This document shows, in pieces, positions 1 through 7,641 of a stretch of 64,000 bases of DNA (its first letter is position 1; each line of letters starts with the position of its first letter). The notes below the pieces were generated by a model. The model made no database searches, had not been told where the DNA came from, and saw nothing but the letters and a program-made list of their open reading frames with translations. Origin of the DNA: an uncultured Lachnospiraceae bacterium (GTDB lineage: Bacteria > Bacillota > Clostridia > Lachnospirales > Lachnospiraceae). Location: contig CAJTUA010000011.1 of the NCBI GenBank assembly GCA_910579615.1, positions 62,001 through 126,000 on the forward strand, read 5' to 3'. A program made the position numbers and the translations under genes.

Positions 1-145
1 CCGCGGACGGCCTCCATATCCCCTTCTCCCAGGAGGAGGCTCCTCCCACATGCTCATCCGTCAGCACGAGCATTTCCTGTGTTTCCTCCTCATAGTCCGC
101 GCAAAACCTCTCGAATTCCTTTTGAAATCCCTGTCCCGCTTTCAT
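1..145 (-). CDS. Unrecognised protein, N-terminal fragment cut by the window edge
   Basis: An open frame runs from an ATG at 145 off the left edge, giving 48 residues with no stop. An AAAGGA ribosome site lies about 10 nt upstream of the ATG, and the gene sits 77 nt after the cysteine desulfurase stop in the same direction, so it is probably the next gene of that operon. The visible residues are charged and acidic (runs such as DYEEETQEM) with no signal peptide. I do not recognise the family. thiI often follows cysteine desulfurase in Clostridia, but this N-terminus does not resemble ThiI as I know it. Confidence 0.55.
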   Translation of the reverse strand, partial: MKAGQGFQKEFERFCADYEEETQEMLVLTDEHVGGASSWEKGIWRPSA

Positions 146-222
146 ATCGTTTTATTCCTTTCCGCCGCTTCCCCTTTGCAGGGCGGCTGTATCCTGTCTT
201 TTTGCAATGGGCGGTTCGCTTC

Positions 223-1458
223 CTAACGCGCGGTATAGCGCCGCAGCACAGGCAGCAGCTCCCTTAACTGTGCCGCCGCATAATCGAGTTCTTCCATTGT
301 CGTGTAAACCGAGAAACTAAACCGCAAGGTCGCATCAAGCAATTCCTTTTTCACCCCGATGGCAGTAAGGCTTCCACTGATGCCCGGATGATTGGACGAA
401 CATGCGGAACCGGAGGAAACATACACCCCCCGCTCCTCAAGCGCGTGCAGCAGCACTTCACTGCGGATTCCGGCAAAGCCCGCGCTCACGATATGGGGCG
501 CGCAGTCCGTCAGCGGCGTTGTAAGCGCATGGATGCAGACACCCTCCATGCCGGAAAGCAAATCCACCATATGCTGTTTCAGGGCATAAAGCCACTCTGC
601 CTTTTCTTCCTGTGATGCATGTGCCTGCAAAATACCATTTTGGTTTGCAAAATCCCGCGAAGCACTTTCCCGTAAGGCAGGAACATCCCCCGCGTAAATC
701 TCCTGCGCCGCCCTCCCAATCCCCGCAATTGCCGGGACATTCTCCGTGCCGGAGCGCATTCCCTTTTGCTGCCCGCCGCCATGCAGAATCGGCAAAATGC
801 GCACCTTATCGCGGATGAATACAAAGCCGCTCCCCTTTGGTCCGTGGAATTTATGCCCGCTTGCACTCAACAGGTCAATGCCTTCCTTCTTTGGGCAAAT
901 GCAGTATTTCCCGTAAGCCTGTATCGCGTCCGTGTGAAAGAGCAGCCCCGGGTTTTTCGCCTTCACCGCCTTTGCAAGCGCCGCGATATCCTGCACCGCG
1001 CCAATCTCATTGTTTACATACATCACCGAGACAAGGATGGTATCCTCCCGCACAAGCAGGAGCAATTCCTCAAGAATGACATGCCCTTTTTCGTCCACGG
1101 GCGCGAAGCTAACCTCAAAGCCCATCTCCTCCAAAAACACAAGGGGGGCGTGTACCGAAGCGTGCTCAAACTGCGTTGTGACAATATGCCTGCCCTTCCG
1201 GCGCATTGCAAGCGCCGCGCCGATAAGCGCCATGTTGTTTGCCTCCGTACCGCCGGAGGTAAACACAATCTCTTTGGGTTCGGCTTTTAATGTCTTTGCA
1301 ATACATGCGCGCGCCGCCTTTATATACTGTTCCGCCTCCATCCCCTTTTTGTGCAGGGAGGAAGGGTTGCCAAAGTCCGTGCACAGCACCTGTTCCATGA
1401 CCGCGCACACCGAATCAGACACTTTTGTTGTTGCCGCATTGTCCAGATAACATTCCAT
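223..1458 (-). CDS. Cysteine desulfurase, NifS/IscS-like (class V aminotransferase fold)
   Basis: A 411-residue PLP enzyme expected to move sulfur from L-cysteine to an active-site Cys persulfide for Fe-S cluster or thiolated tRNA synthesis in the cytoplasm. Visible motifs are DNAATT at residues 6-11, TSGGTEANN around 67, the PLP-lysine region SGHKFHGPKG around 200, and the sulfur-carrying Cys loop SSGSACSS around 350. Length fits the family, which is usually 380-410 residues. It lies downstream of rsmE (71 nt gap) and upstream of an unknown partial gene. The exact subtype (NifS, IscS or a tRNA-thiolation desulfurase) cannot be decided from this sequence. Confidence 0.93.
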   Translation of the reverse strand: MECYLDNAATTKVSDSVCAVMEQVLCTDFGNPSSLHKKGMEAEQYIKAARACIAKTLKAEPKEIVFTSGGTEANNMALIGAALAMRRKGRHIVTTQFEHASVHAPLVFLEEMGFEVSFAPVDEKGHVILEELLLLVREDTILVSVMYVNNEIGAVQDIAALAKAVKAKNPGLLFHTDAIQAYGKYCICPKKEGIDLLSASGHKFHGPKGSGFVFIRDKVRILPILHGGGQQKGMRSGTENVPAIAGIGRAAQEIYAGDVPALRESASRDFANQNGILQAHASQEEKAEWLYALKQHMVDLLSGMEGVCIHALTTPLTDCAPHIVSAGFAGIRSEVLLHALEERGVYVSSGSACSSNHPGISGSLTAIGVKKELLDATLRFSFSVYTTMEELDYAAAQLRELLPVLRRYTAR

Positions 1459-1529
1459 AAATTGTATCTTTTTCCATATTTCCGGAAAAATTCCTTCTTT
1501 CTGCTTATTCTCCCTTTGCCATTTTCCGC

Positions 1530-2288
1530 TCAGGCGTCCATATCCGCTTCAAATTCCATCATCAGCAGCGCCAATACCGCCATCCCTGCCGTTTCCGTGC
1601 GCAGGATGCGGTGCCCGAGCGTGATGGCAGACGCGCCCATTGCTTCTGCCATGCGCACTTCCTCCTCCTCAAAACCGCCCTCCGGCCCGATAAAAATACC
1701 AACGGAGCGCACGCCTTCTGCCGCAAGCTTTGCCAGAACCTCACGCGTATGCGCGATTCCCTCCGCCGCCTCATACGGAATCAAAACCGCATCCAGTTCC
1801 CCCGCCGCGCGCAGCGCATCCGAAAATGAGAGAACCGGGGCAATCTGTGGAATGACACCGCGCATGGACTGCATTGCCGCCGCGCGCGCAATCGCCTGCC
1901 AGCGCACCCGCCTTTTTTCCTCTTTTTTCTCATCCTCAAGCTTGACGATGGTGCGTTTTGTCATAACGGGCACAACCTGATTGACACCAAGCTCCACAGA
2001 TTTCTGGATGATAAGCTCCATCTTGTCTTTTTTGGGGATTCCCTGGAAGAGAATGAGGCGCACGGGCAATTCGGTTTTGGATGCGGATTGGCTGATGACC
2101 TGTGCCGTGACAAAATCCCTTGTAATTTCCTTTAGCCGGCACAGATAATCCGTGCCCTCGCCATCACAGAGGATAAGCCGTTCATATACGCACATATGCA
2201 GGACATTGCGGATATGGTTATGGTCTTCCCCCGTCAGGGTGATTTCCCCGCCTGCAATCGCGTCTTTTTCCACGTAAAATCGATACAT
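1530..2288 (-). CDS. rsmE: 16S rRNA (uracil-1498-N3)-methyltransferase RsmE
   Basis: A 252-residue SPOUT-class enzyme that methylates U1498 of 16S rRNA with S-adenosylmethionine. The N-terminal PUA-like domain begins MYRFYVE. The C-terminal knot carries the family motifs GPEGGFEEEE and LGHRILRTETA, which form the cofactor pocket. I use the ATG at 2288 because AGGGGA lies in front of it and the protein then begins as RsmE proteins normally do. A longer frame to 2372 would overlap the upstream SseB-domain gene and lacks a ribosome site. prmA, a frequent neighbour of rsmE, is absent; an SseB-domain gene occupies the upstream position. Confidence 0.95.
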   Translation of the reverse strand: MYRFYVEKDAIAGGEITLTGEDHNHIRNVLHMCVYERLILCDGEGTDYLCRLKEITRDFVTAQVISQSASKTELPVRLILFQGIPKKDKMELIIQKSVELGVNQVVPVMTKRTIVKLEDEKKEEKRRVRWQAIARAAAMQSMRGVIPQIAPVLSFSDALRAAGELDAVLIPYEAAEGIAHTREVLAKLAAEGVRSVGIFIGPEGGFEEEEVRMAEAMGASAITLGHRILRTETAGMAVLALLMMEFEADMDA

Positions 2289-2304
2289 AAACAAATCCCC
2301 TGCG

Positions 2305-3900
2305 CTATGCTTTTCTTGTGATGGCAGCACCCGATGCGTCCTGCTGTGCCGGTGACCCGCTGTTTGCTGCATTTTCTGCCTGTTCCTTTAATTTCTTCAA
2401 AATCTCACCTACCACGCCAATTGCCTTTTCTTTGAGCACCAGATTTTCCCCCGACGGGTTGATGGCAATGCCATCGCCTTTATTGATGCTGATTGCATCC
2501 TGTATGGAAATCACCGCCGCGCCCCAATCCTTTGGCTGATACATTTTCCCAAGCTCGGCAAAATCCGTGAAAATCGGCGTATAGGTCTCTCCCGCCGTAT
2601 TCTTAAGCGCCGCGAACATCAGCTTCGTATCTTTGTTAAATACAATTTGGTTCGTGCCAGTCTTTGGCTGCGCCGCGCCCTCATATTTCATCGGGATGAT
2701 AAATTTTGCCTTCGCGACCTCGGTCAGCATCGCATGTTCTTTTGCCTGCAATACCTCGCCGCGCTTCTCGTAATTTACTTTCCAACGTGCCTCCCCGAAA
2801 AAATCAAGGATGCGCAGGCGAAGGGCAGGGTTTGTCACCGGAACCGCCGCCGCGGGTCTTTTTGAAAAATCCGGCGGCGGGAGCACATCCCCCCTGCCAA
2901 GCGCGGCGCGGTACAACCCGTCATCCACAAGCACGCGCTCCATCCCGAGATAATAAAAAAGCACAAAGGCAGGCATCTGTGCCGCAAGCGGTTGTCCCTC
3001 CTCCGGCTTTAACATTTCCGGGTTGGATACCGGCATTGCCTTTACTTCAAGCTCGCGGAACTGTTCTTTGTAAAAAAGCACTGCCATCTGTGCATACGCT
3101 TCCTCCGTATACACATCCACAAAACCGTTGTTCAGAAACGGGTAATTGGTATTCTTGTCAACTGTAAGATAAACCTTGTCAAGCGCGCGCAACTTCGCAA
3201 TCATGGCAGGGTAAAGGGCATCCGACGCGCGGTTTCCGCCAGTTTTTTCCTCCTCCTGCGCCCGGTTCGCCACATCGCGCACATGCGTAAGCGCAAAAAT
3301 CATCTCCTGTACGGAATAATTCTCACATACCCGCAGCAGCCCCTCTGCCGCAAAATCTTCCCCGTTCCCATTTTCCTGCGCCATCTGCGCGTCCAGTTCC
3401 GCGCGGATTTCCTGCTCGCGCCCACGGCTTAGACGGCAGTTTTCAAACGCCTCATAAAGCGGGGTAAGCTGCGCGCCCTCCTCTGCTTTCTTGTATAAAA
3501 AATTGCCCGCCGCAAAGGCATTCGGCGCAAAATCCGGAACAACAAGCGTAAAGGTTGGTCCGTAGAGTCCGAATTGGCATACGGATGCTTTCTTGAGCTT
3601 AAAGCCATTCTGCTCTATGCTGCTTACCGTACAATGAAAGACAGTACGGCCATTCTTGTCTACATAAGGAATTTTTGTGTCCGGCAGCAGCTCCCCGGAT
3701 TGTGCCCTGCCGACCAGAATGCTGCCCTGCTCTTTGTAGGCAAGCACCTTCTGTATTTCAAAGGCAAAATCCTCCTTGTTCCAAAAGACGTCCGCACGGG
3801 TGTCGTCCTCACTGGAATAGGTGGTGTCTATGCCGTCTTTTTGTTCCTGTTCTTGCGGCGCATTTCCCTGTTTTTTCTTTCCAAAACCAAATAGTCCCAT
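2305..3900 (-). CDS. SseB-domain protein
   Basis: A 531-residue soluble protein. The N-terminus is basic then acidic (MGLFGFGKKKQ, followed by Gln/Glu/Asp-rich stretches). Residues about 225-300 (LYPAMIAKLRALDKVYLT) look like a degenerate SseB unit. Residues about 395-510 are a clearer SseB-type domain, with FIIPMKYEG, FNKDTKLMFAALKNTAGETYTPIFTD and a region ending DGIAINPSGENLVL. SseB-like domains occur in many Firmicutes without a settled biochemical role, so no function is proposed. The gene is 16 nt upstream of rsmE and probably heads this operon. A truncated copy of the ATGCGGAAC element lies immediately before its ribosome site. Confidence 0.8.
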   Translation of the reverse strand: MGLFGFGKKKQGNAPQEQEQKDGIDTTYSSEDDTRADVFWNKEDFAFEIQKVLAYKEQGSILVGRAQSGELLPDTKIPYVDKNGRTVFHCTVSSIEQNGFKLKKASVCQFGLYGPTFTLVVPDFAPNAFAAGNFLYKKAEEGAQLTPLYEAFENCRLSRGREQEIRAELDAQMAQENGNGEDFAAEGLLRVCENYSVQEMIFALTHVRDVANRAQEEEKTGGNRASDALYPAMIAKLRALDKVYLTVDKNTNYPFLNNGFVDVYTEEAYAQMAVLFYKEQFRELEVKAMPVSNPEMLKPEEGQPLAAQMPAFVLFYYLGMERVLVDDGLYRAALGRGDVLPPPDFSKRPAAAVPVTNPALRLRILDFFGEARWKVNYEKRGEVLQAKEHAMLTEVAKAKFIIPMKYEGAAQPKTGTNQIVFNKDTKLMFAALKNTAGETYTPIFTDFAELGKMYQPKDWGAAVISIQDAISINKGDGIAINPSGENLVLKEKAIGVVGEILKKLKEQAENAANSGSPAQQDASGAAITRKA

Positions 3901-4402
3901 TGTTGTCTTGTTTCCTTTCTATGTTAAGTTCCGCATATCCCGCATTCCTATGTTTTTCCGGATGATTAGCACATCGTTTACATTATAGATAATTTCAGAC
4001 AGAAAGTCAATTCGTTTTTCCGCCCCGGCAAATGCCTGCGGATATTCTTCTCCTTTTCCGGGGTTCTGGTTCTTTAAGGTTTGGTGGTTTGTGATGGTTA
4101 TTGGGGTGCAAAAGCGAAGGGAAAATGGGCGGGAATAAGGATATTGGCAACGCTTAACAAGGGCACACAGGTGATAGCATAAAGCGCATAACAGGGAACG
4201 GGTAATATAAAAAGAAACGGCGTTACCTCCTTTGGTCGCCGTGTCAGAAAGAAAACGACGGCTTTTTTCTTTCGCCGTCGTGCGGCAATATTCTTTTGAA
4301 ATGAACCTTCCAAAACGCCCATTAGGGGGCAACTTTTTTAATACTAAGTCACATATCAATACAATGGCTAAAGTAACAATGGTAACTGCTGTCATCAGAA
4401 TG
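3901..4402. other. Intergenic, decayed stretch between the SseB gene and a hydrolase remnant
   Basis: No credible intact gene is seen. A minus-strand frame at 3919-4395 begins with about 20 hydrophobic residues (TIVTLAIVLICDLVLKK) but then turns into compositionally odd sequence and has no ribosome site. It could be a relic of a small membrane protein. The right part holds a hairpin described separately. The left end, around 3924-3940, carries the conserved left end of the ATGCGGAAC element family. The DNA is more AT-rich and less codon-like than its neighbours. Confidence 0.4.
4251..4281 (-). terminator. Hairpin with U-rich tail after the hydrolase remnant
   Basis: Perfect 8-bp arms ACGACGGC (4255-4262) and GCCGTCGT (4274-4281) enclose an 11-nt loop. 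Read on the minus strand the hairpin is followed by TTTTCTTTC. It lies about 120 nt downstream of the hydrolase remnant stop, so it may be that gene's old terminator. Confidence 0.45.
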
Positions 4403-4790
4403 TTAATTTTGCATTTCTATCTTCTGATCTTGGTAAAGCGGATTTGTCAATATCTCCGCATCATCACCAACAGACGCTTTTGCTGCACTCTGGTCATTCT
4501 GAAGCTGCCACATAAACCATGCTGTCACATAGCCGTCCTCAGAGTAAAGGACTTCACCGTGCGGAGTATCATTTCTACGTACCATGATTTTGTTATTGGC
4601 TATGTCACTATAAATGTTTTCCAACTGCTCCCCCGTTACGACCCAATCATCGCCGCCGCCTGCACCGGAGATTAGAATGATCGGAACATTAACAAGTGTG
4701 GCATCATAATCCCACTCAAGGGCATATGCCATTTCCTTATTTGGCGGAGATAGAGAAACGGCGGCTTTATATATGTCTTTGTGTGCTTGG
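4403..4790 (-). pseudogene. C-terminal remnant of an alpha/beta-hydrolase-like gene
   Basis: The frame is open from about 4790 to a stop at 4403. It reads as the C-terminal half of an alpha/beta hydrolase (dienelactone hydrolase or lipase-like): KAAVSLSPPNKE, then ALEWDYDATLVNVPIILISGAG with a Gly-rich turn, and a candidate catalytic His in RNDTPHGEVLYSEDGYVTAWFMW. The first in-frame ATG is at 4732, but the family-like sequence continues upstream of it to about 4790. The N-terminal half, with the nucleophile elbow GxSxG, is missing. The adjoining DNA belongs to a TetR remnant on the other strand. Substrate unknown; the protein should be inactive. Confidence 0.6.
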
Positions 4791-5092
4791 GCCAGGAGTT
4801 TGAAGCCATTGGAAAAGCGGAAGAATTGGGACCGAGTTTGCTACGGCATTTTTATCGTCATAGAAGTTTCTATCTGTTGCTTCATCGCTGTGATATGAGC
4901 CATTATCTATTAGAAGCGATACGAGGAACAATGGAGTTAGACAATAAATCAGAGCAGGAAGTATATCCTTTGAGTTGGTTTGCAGGGGGATTATATGGTT
5001 TGGTGGACGAGTGGATGCGTCGAGGCATGACGATTCCGCCGGAAAAGTTGGGAACAAAATTTCCAGGAGAAAATTCGGTGAGAAACATATAG
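4781..5092 (+). pseudogene. C-terminal remnant of a TetR/AcrR-family regulator
   Basis: A 103-codon frame resembles the ligand-binding C-terminal domain of TetR regulators: LLRHFYRHRSFYLLL, then MSHYLLEAI, then YPLSWFAGGLYGLVDEWMRRGM near the end. The N-terminal DNA-binding helix-turn-helix is absent, and the first possible start is a GTG with no ribosome site. It abuts the hydrolase remnant back to back. This arrangement fits an original divergent regulator/target pair that lost its shared centre in a deletion (inference). No DNA-binding activity is expected. Confidence 0.6.
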
Positions 5093-5135
5093 GACACCTC
5101 CGCATTTCGCGCCAGTTCAAGGGAACGCACTAATG

Positions 5136-5173
5136 GCAAGCAGGGCGAGTGTAGTTACACTTGTCCTGCTTGC
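5136..5173. repeat. 38-bp inverted repeat downstream of the TetR remnant
   Basis: Arms at 5136-5153 and 5156-5173 pair along 18 bp (two of the pairs are G-T type) with only GT between them. The core AGTGTA-GT-TACACT is a perfect 14-bp palindrome. No T-run follows, so it is a poor terminator. It could be a leftover operator, a hairpin or a mobile-element end. The 5174-5361 stretch next to it shows no gene. Confidence 0.5.
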
Positions 5174-5361
5174 TGCGCCAAAATGCTTGTTGGGATGCCT
5201 CCAAACCCGCCGGGGACTTCTGAACATCGTGTCCAGATTTCCTGCAATATATGGTTCGCCGTCTGGGCGGATGGAACCATATACCGCAGAAATATCTCAT
5301 TTTGCAGTACCCCTTCTTCTTTCAGGTTTCTATTTTCCTTATGTATAAAATATCTTTAATT

Positions 5362-6261
5362 CTATAAAAACGCTTCTTTTTCTGCCGCGTAAGCACGCTC
5401 CAAATGCACCGCAATTTCTTCCCTCACGGCAGCATCGCCCACATCCTTTGCTCTCTTTGCATCAAATGCCGCCCTCCATTCCCCGTAGACGATACGGTAT
5501 TTCTCCGCCATTTCTTCCAGTCTGTACTTTTCAAAATACTTCAGCGCATAGAGCTTTAAGCCTGCATAAGTGCCAAGATAATACTCCAGGTTCCAAGCCG
5601 TATCTGCGGACAGCTTTTCCCGCACAAAGGAAATCAGCGCCCCATACGCCGCAAAGCCCTTCGCGTTGTTGCACCATTCCTCCCCGTTTAAGTGGGCGCG
5701 GGCAATGGCAAGCATTCCCGCCGTAATCTCTTCCTGCGTCTTTTCCTGCCTGCCACAGACCGTTAGCACGGACAGGATGGGCATGTCCATCTTCCCAAGA
5801 CGCTCATAGGCAACCGTATCCTCGCTGCCGTCAATCTTTAATGTGTAAAAGATTTTTTCCTCATCGTTGTAGCCTGTGATTATCCCCCACTCACAGCCGC
5901 TGATATCCCATGAAACCGCGGCAATTCCGCTATCAATCGACTTTCTGACGATTGCCACGGCCTTTGTCCGCCTTTCTTCTTCGAGCGCGTCCTCGCCCCA
6001 CAGGCGTTCCACATAATCACAGCACAGCCCGCCGTTTTCCACCCAACGCTTCTGTTCGGCAAATGCCCAGATGCTTGTTGCGCTCGGGCAAAGCTTTTTG
6101 TCCACCCACATCCGGAACGCAAATCCGCTTGTCGCGATAATGTCCTCGGCAAGTTCTGCATACGGGCTGTTTTTTACCACTGCCGCCAACGATTTTGCGA
6201 AAGAAAACAAATATCCCGTAGGGTCGTTAATGCCGTTCCATGTAATGTTTAATTTTTTCAT
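5362..6261 (-). CDS. Uncharacterised cytoplasmic protein, possibly BtrH-N/papain-fold-like
   Basis: A 299-residue protein with no signal peptide or membrane segment. The start at 6261 is chosen because AAGGA precedes it by 7 nt; an in-frame ATG at 6297 has no ribosome site. The N-terminal half has Trp-, Cys- and Gly-rich patches (GGLCCDYVERLWG, VSWDISGCEWGIITGYND) that recall proteins with a BtrH-N-type cysteine-peptidase fold, but I cannot confirm a catalytic triad. The C-terminal half is Ala/Glu-rich and helical. It follows the AraC-type regulator by 102 nt in the same direction and is likely controlled by it or co-transcribed with it. Function unknown. Confidence 0.7.
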   Translation of the reverse strand: MKKLNITWNGINDPTGYLFSFAKSLAAVVKNSPYAELAEDIIATSGFAFRMWVDKKLCPSATSIWAFAEQKRWVENGGLCCDYVERLWGEDALEEERRTKAVAIVRKSIDSGIAAVSWDISGCEWGIITGYNDEEKIFYTLKIDGSEDTVAYERLGKMDMPILSVLTVCGRQEKTQEEITAGMLAIARAHLNGEEWCNNAKGFAAYGALISFVREKLSADTAWNLEYYLGTYAGLKLYALKYFEKYRLEEMAEKYRIVYGEWRAAFDAKRAKDVGDAAVREEIAVHLERAYAAEKEAFL

Positions 6262-6363
6262 TTTCCCGTCCTTCCTACCGCATAAACGGTATTTCATTTT
6301 TTAATTTCTGCTTTCCCCAAAACATTGCCCTTATCCCATGCATAAGGAAAAAGAAGGAACGAA

Positions 6364-7257
6364 TCAGCCCTCCTCCCGCCGCACCGGAATATAAATCTCC
6401 TCCGAATACCGTCTGCTTTCCTCCACATAAGTTTCAAACTCATAGCCCCCGGTGCGCACGTAGCCGCTGTGCAAAAGCCAGTGGGTATTGATGTATTTCC
6501 ATGTGTTTTGGATGACATCAACAAAATCAAAATGGTTTGCTGGCCAGGTTGCAAATACCGCGTACATCCCCCCGGCAACCGAGAGCGTTTTTGTACCCGC
6601 GGTATCGCCGCGCGCGTCCTCTGTGCGGATTCCGATGTAATAGCGTAGAGTATTTGTCCTTTTATCCCAGTCGCTCACACCGTAGTCCGGCACGGTCTTC
6701 CCGCCGGAAAGGCGAAGGGAAAAGCCCTTGCAGTTATATTTGTTCCAAAAATGCGGCGGAAATTCCTCATCACTTTCATAAACCGTCAGGGAAAACGGGG
6801 AGAGCATCCGAAGCTTTGGTTCCGGCATAAAGCTTTTCCGCTTTGTTGTATCCCCGCCAGGTTCCGCCGCCTCTTTCGCATCCGAACCCTCCGCCCATGG
6901 CTCCTTTGTAAACCTTGGATACAGGCGGAGGGAATTCTTGGCTCTGCGGTATTCTGTCGGCAGCACCCGGTGTTCTGCCTTAAACGCACGCACAAAATTC
7001 TCCTTGGAATTAAAACCGTAAGAAAAAGCAAGCTCCGCAATGCTGCCTGTGTGACCGTCAAGCTTTCCCGCAATTTCCGAAAGACGGCGCTTTCTTATGT
7101 AATCCGCAGGCGTTAATCCGGTTTCCTCCACAAAAATACGGACAAAATGATATTTTGAATATCCCGCGACTGCGGCAAGCTTTTCCACCGTAAGCGCGTC
7201 ACAAAGATTTGCTTCGATGAAATCAATTACGCGCCGCACACTTTCTTTGTAATCCAG
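6364..7257 (-). CDS. AraC-family regulator with a GyrI-like effector-binding domain
   Basis: Two AraC helix-turn-helix units lie at the N-terminus (LTVEKLAAVAGYSKYHFVRIF and SIAELAFSYGFNSKENFVRAFK), followed by an Arg/Pro linker and a C-terminal GyrI/effector-binding-type domain ending in EEIYIPVRREE, as in Rob/SoxS-like sensors of small molecules. The frame is open to 7419, but an extended -10 promoter at 7321-7329 would start the RNA inside that extension. A strong GGAGG lies 8 nt before CTG at 7257, which gives the typical start MDYKESVRR. I therefore favour a CTG start (297 residues). The target is probably the downstream unknown gene; the ligand is unknown. Confidence 0.82.
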   Translation of the reverse strand: MDYKESVRRVIDFIEANLCDALTVEKLAAVAGYSKYHFVRIFVEETGLTPADYIRKRRLSEIAGKLDGHTGSIAELAFSYGFNSKENFVRAFKAEHRVLPTEYRRAKNSLRLYPRFTKEPWAEGSDAKEAAEPGGDTTKRKSFMPEPKLRMLSPFSLTVYESDEEFPPHFWNKYNCKGFSLRLSGGKTVPDYGVSDWDKRTNTLRYYIGIRTEDARGDTAGTKTLSVAGGMYAVFATWPANHFDFVDVIQNTWKYINTHWLLHSGYVRTGGYEFETYVEESRRYSEEIYIPVRREEG

Positions 7258-7320
7258 AAATCCCACCTCCCGGTTCCGGTACGCTGTTTTGTTTGAGGTT
7301 CCATGGTATCTTTCGGGAAC

Positions 7321-7329
7321 AGTATAACA
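7321..7329 (-). promoter_or_regulatory. Extended -10 promoter for the AraC-type regulator
   Basis: On the minus strand TGTTATACT matches an extended -10 (TGnTATAAT). No good -35 is seen. The predicted RNA start near 7314 is about 57 nt upstream of the proposed CTG start. Confidence 0.4.
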
Positions 7330-7540
7330 TTTTTTCCTGTTTGGGTGTTGATAAAAATTGCGGACTTTTTGTTTTGGTACATTTTTAACTTTTCTTTTCC
7401 CACCTTTATTGTAATGCATTTATTTATCACAACCAGAGCCAACCGCTTGCGCCGAAGTACATGTCCGGAATCTGGTTTCTGTGGGTGTGCGAACATAAGA
7501 ATACGTTTTCGGATATCCCCAGGCCAAACTCCCCCAAATA

Positions 7541-7592
7541 CGCACGGTGCCCGCAGTCCGGCAAAGCTTTGCCTGGCTGCAGGCACCGTGCG
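7541..7592 (-). terminator. Long imperfect hairpin after the double-SGNH gene
   Basis: GCACGGTGCC at 7542-7551 pairs with GGCACCGTGC at 7582-7591. The stem continues inward through GCAG/CTGC to GGCAAA/TTTGCC, making a nearly continuous long hairpin about 50 nt downstream of the esterase stop. The minus-strand tail (GTATTTGG) is weak, so termination is plausible but not certain. The rest of 7330-7641 shows no gene. Confidence 0.45.
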
Positions 7593-7641
7593 CAGAAAAT
7601 TTTTGCTGCTTTCTTTCCGCTGCTTCCCTCTGTGTTTCCTT

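Noticed and set aside
3919..4395. 158-residue membrane protein on the minus strand
   Set aside because: Only the first 20 residues look like protein; there is no ribosome site, the composition afterwards is odd and it runs into repeat sequence.
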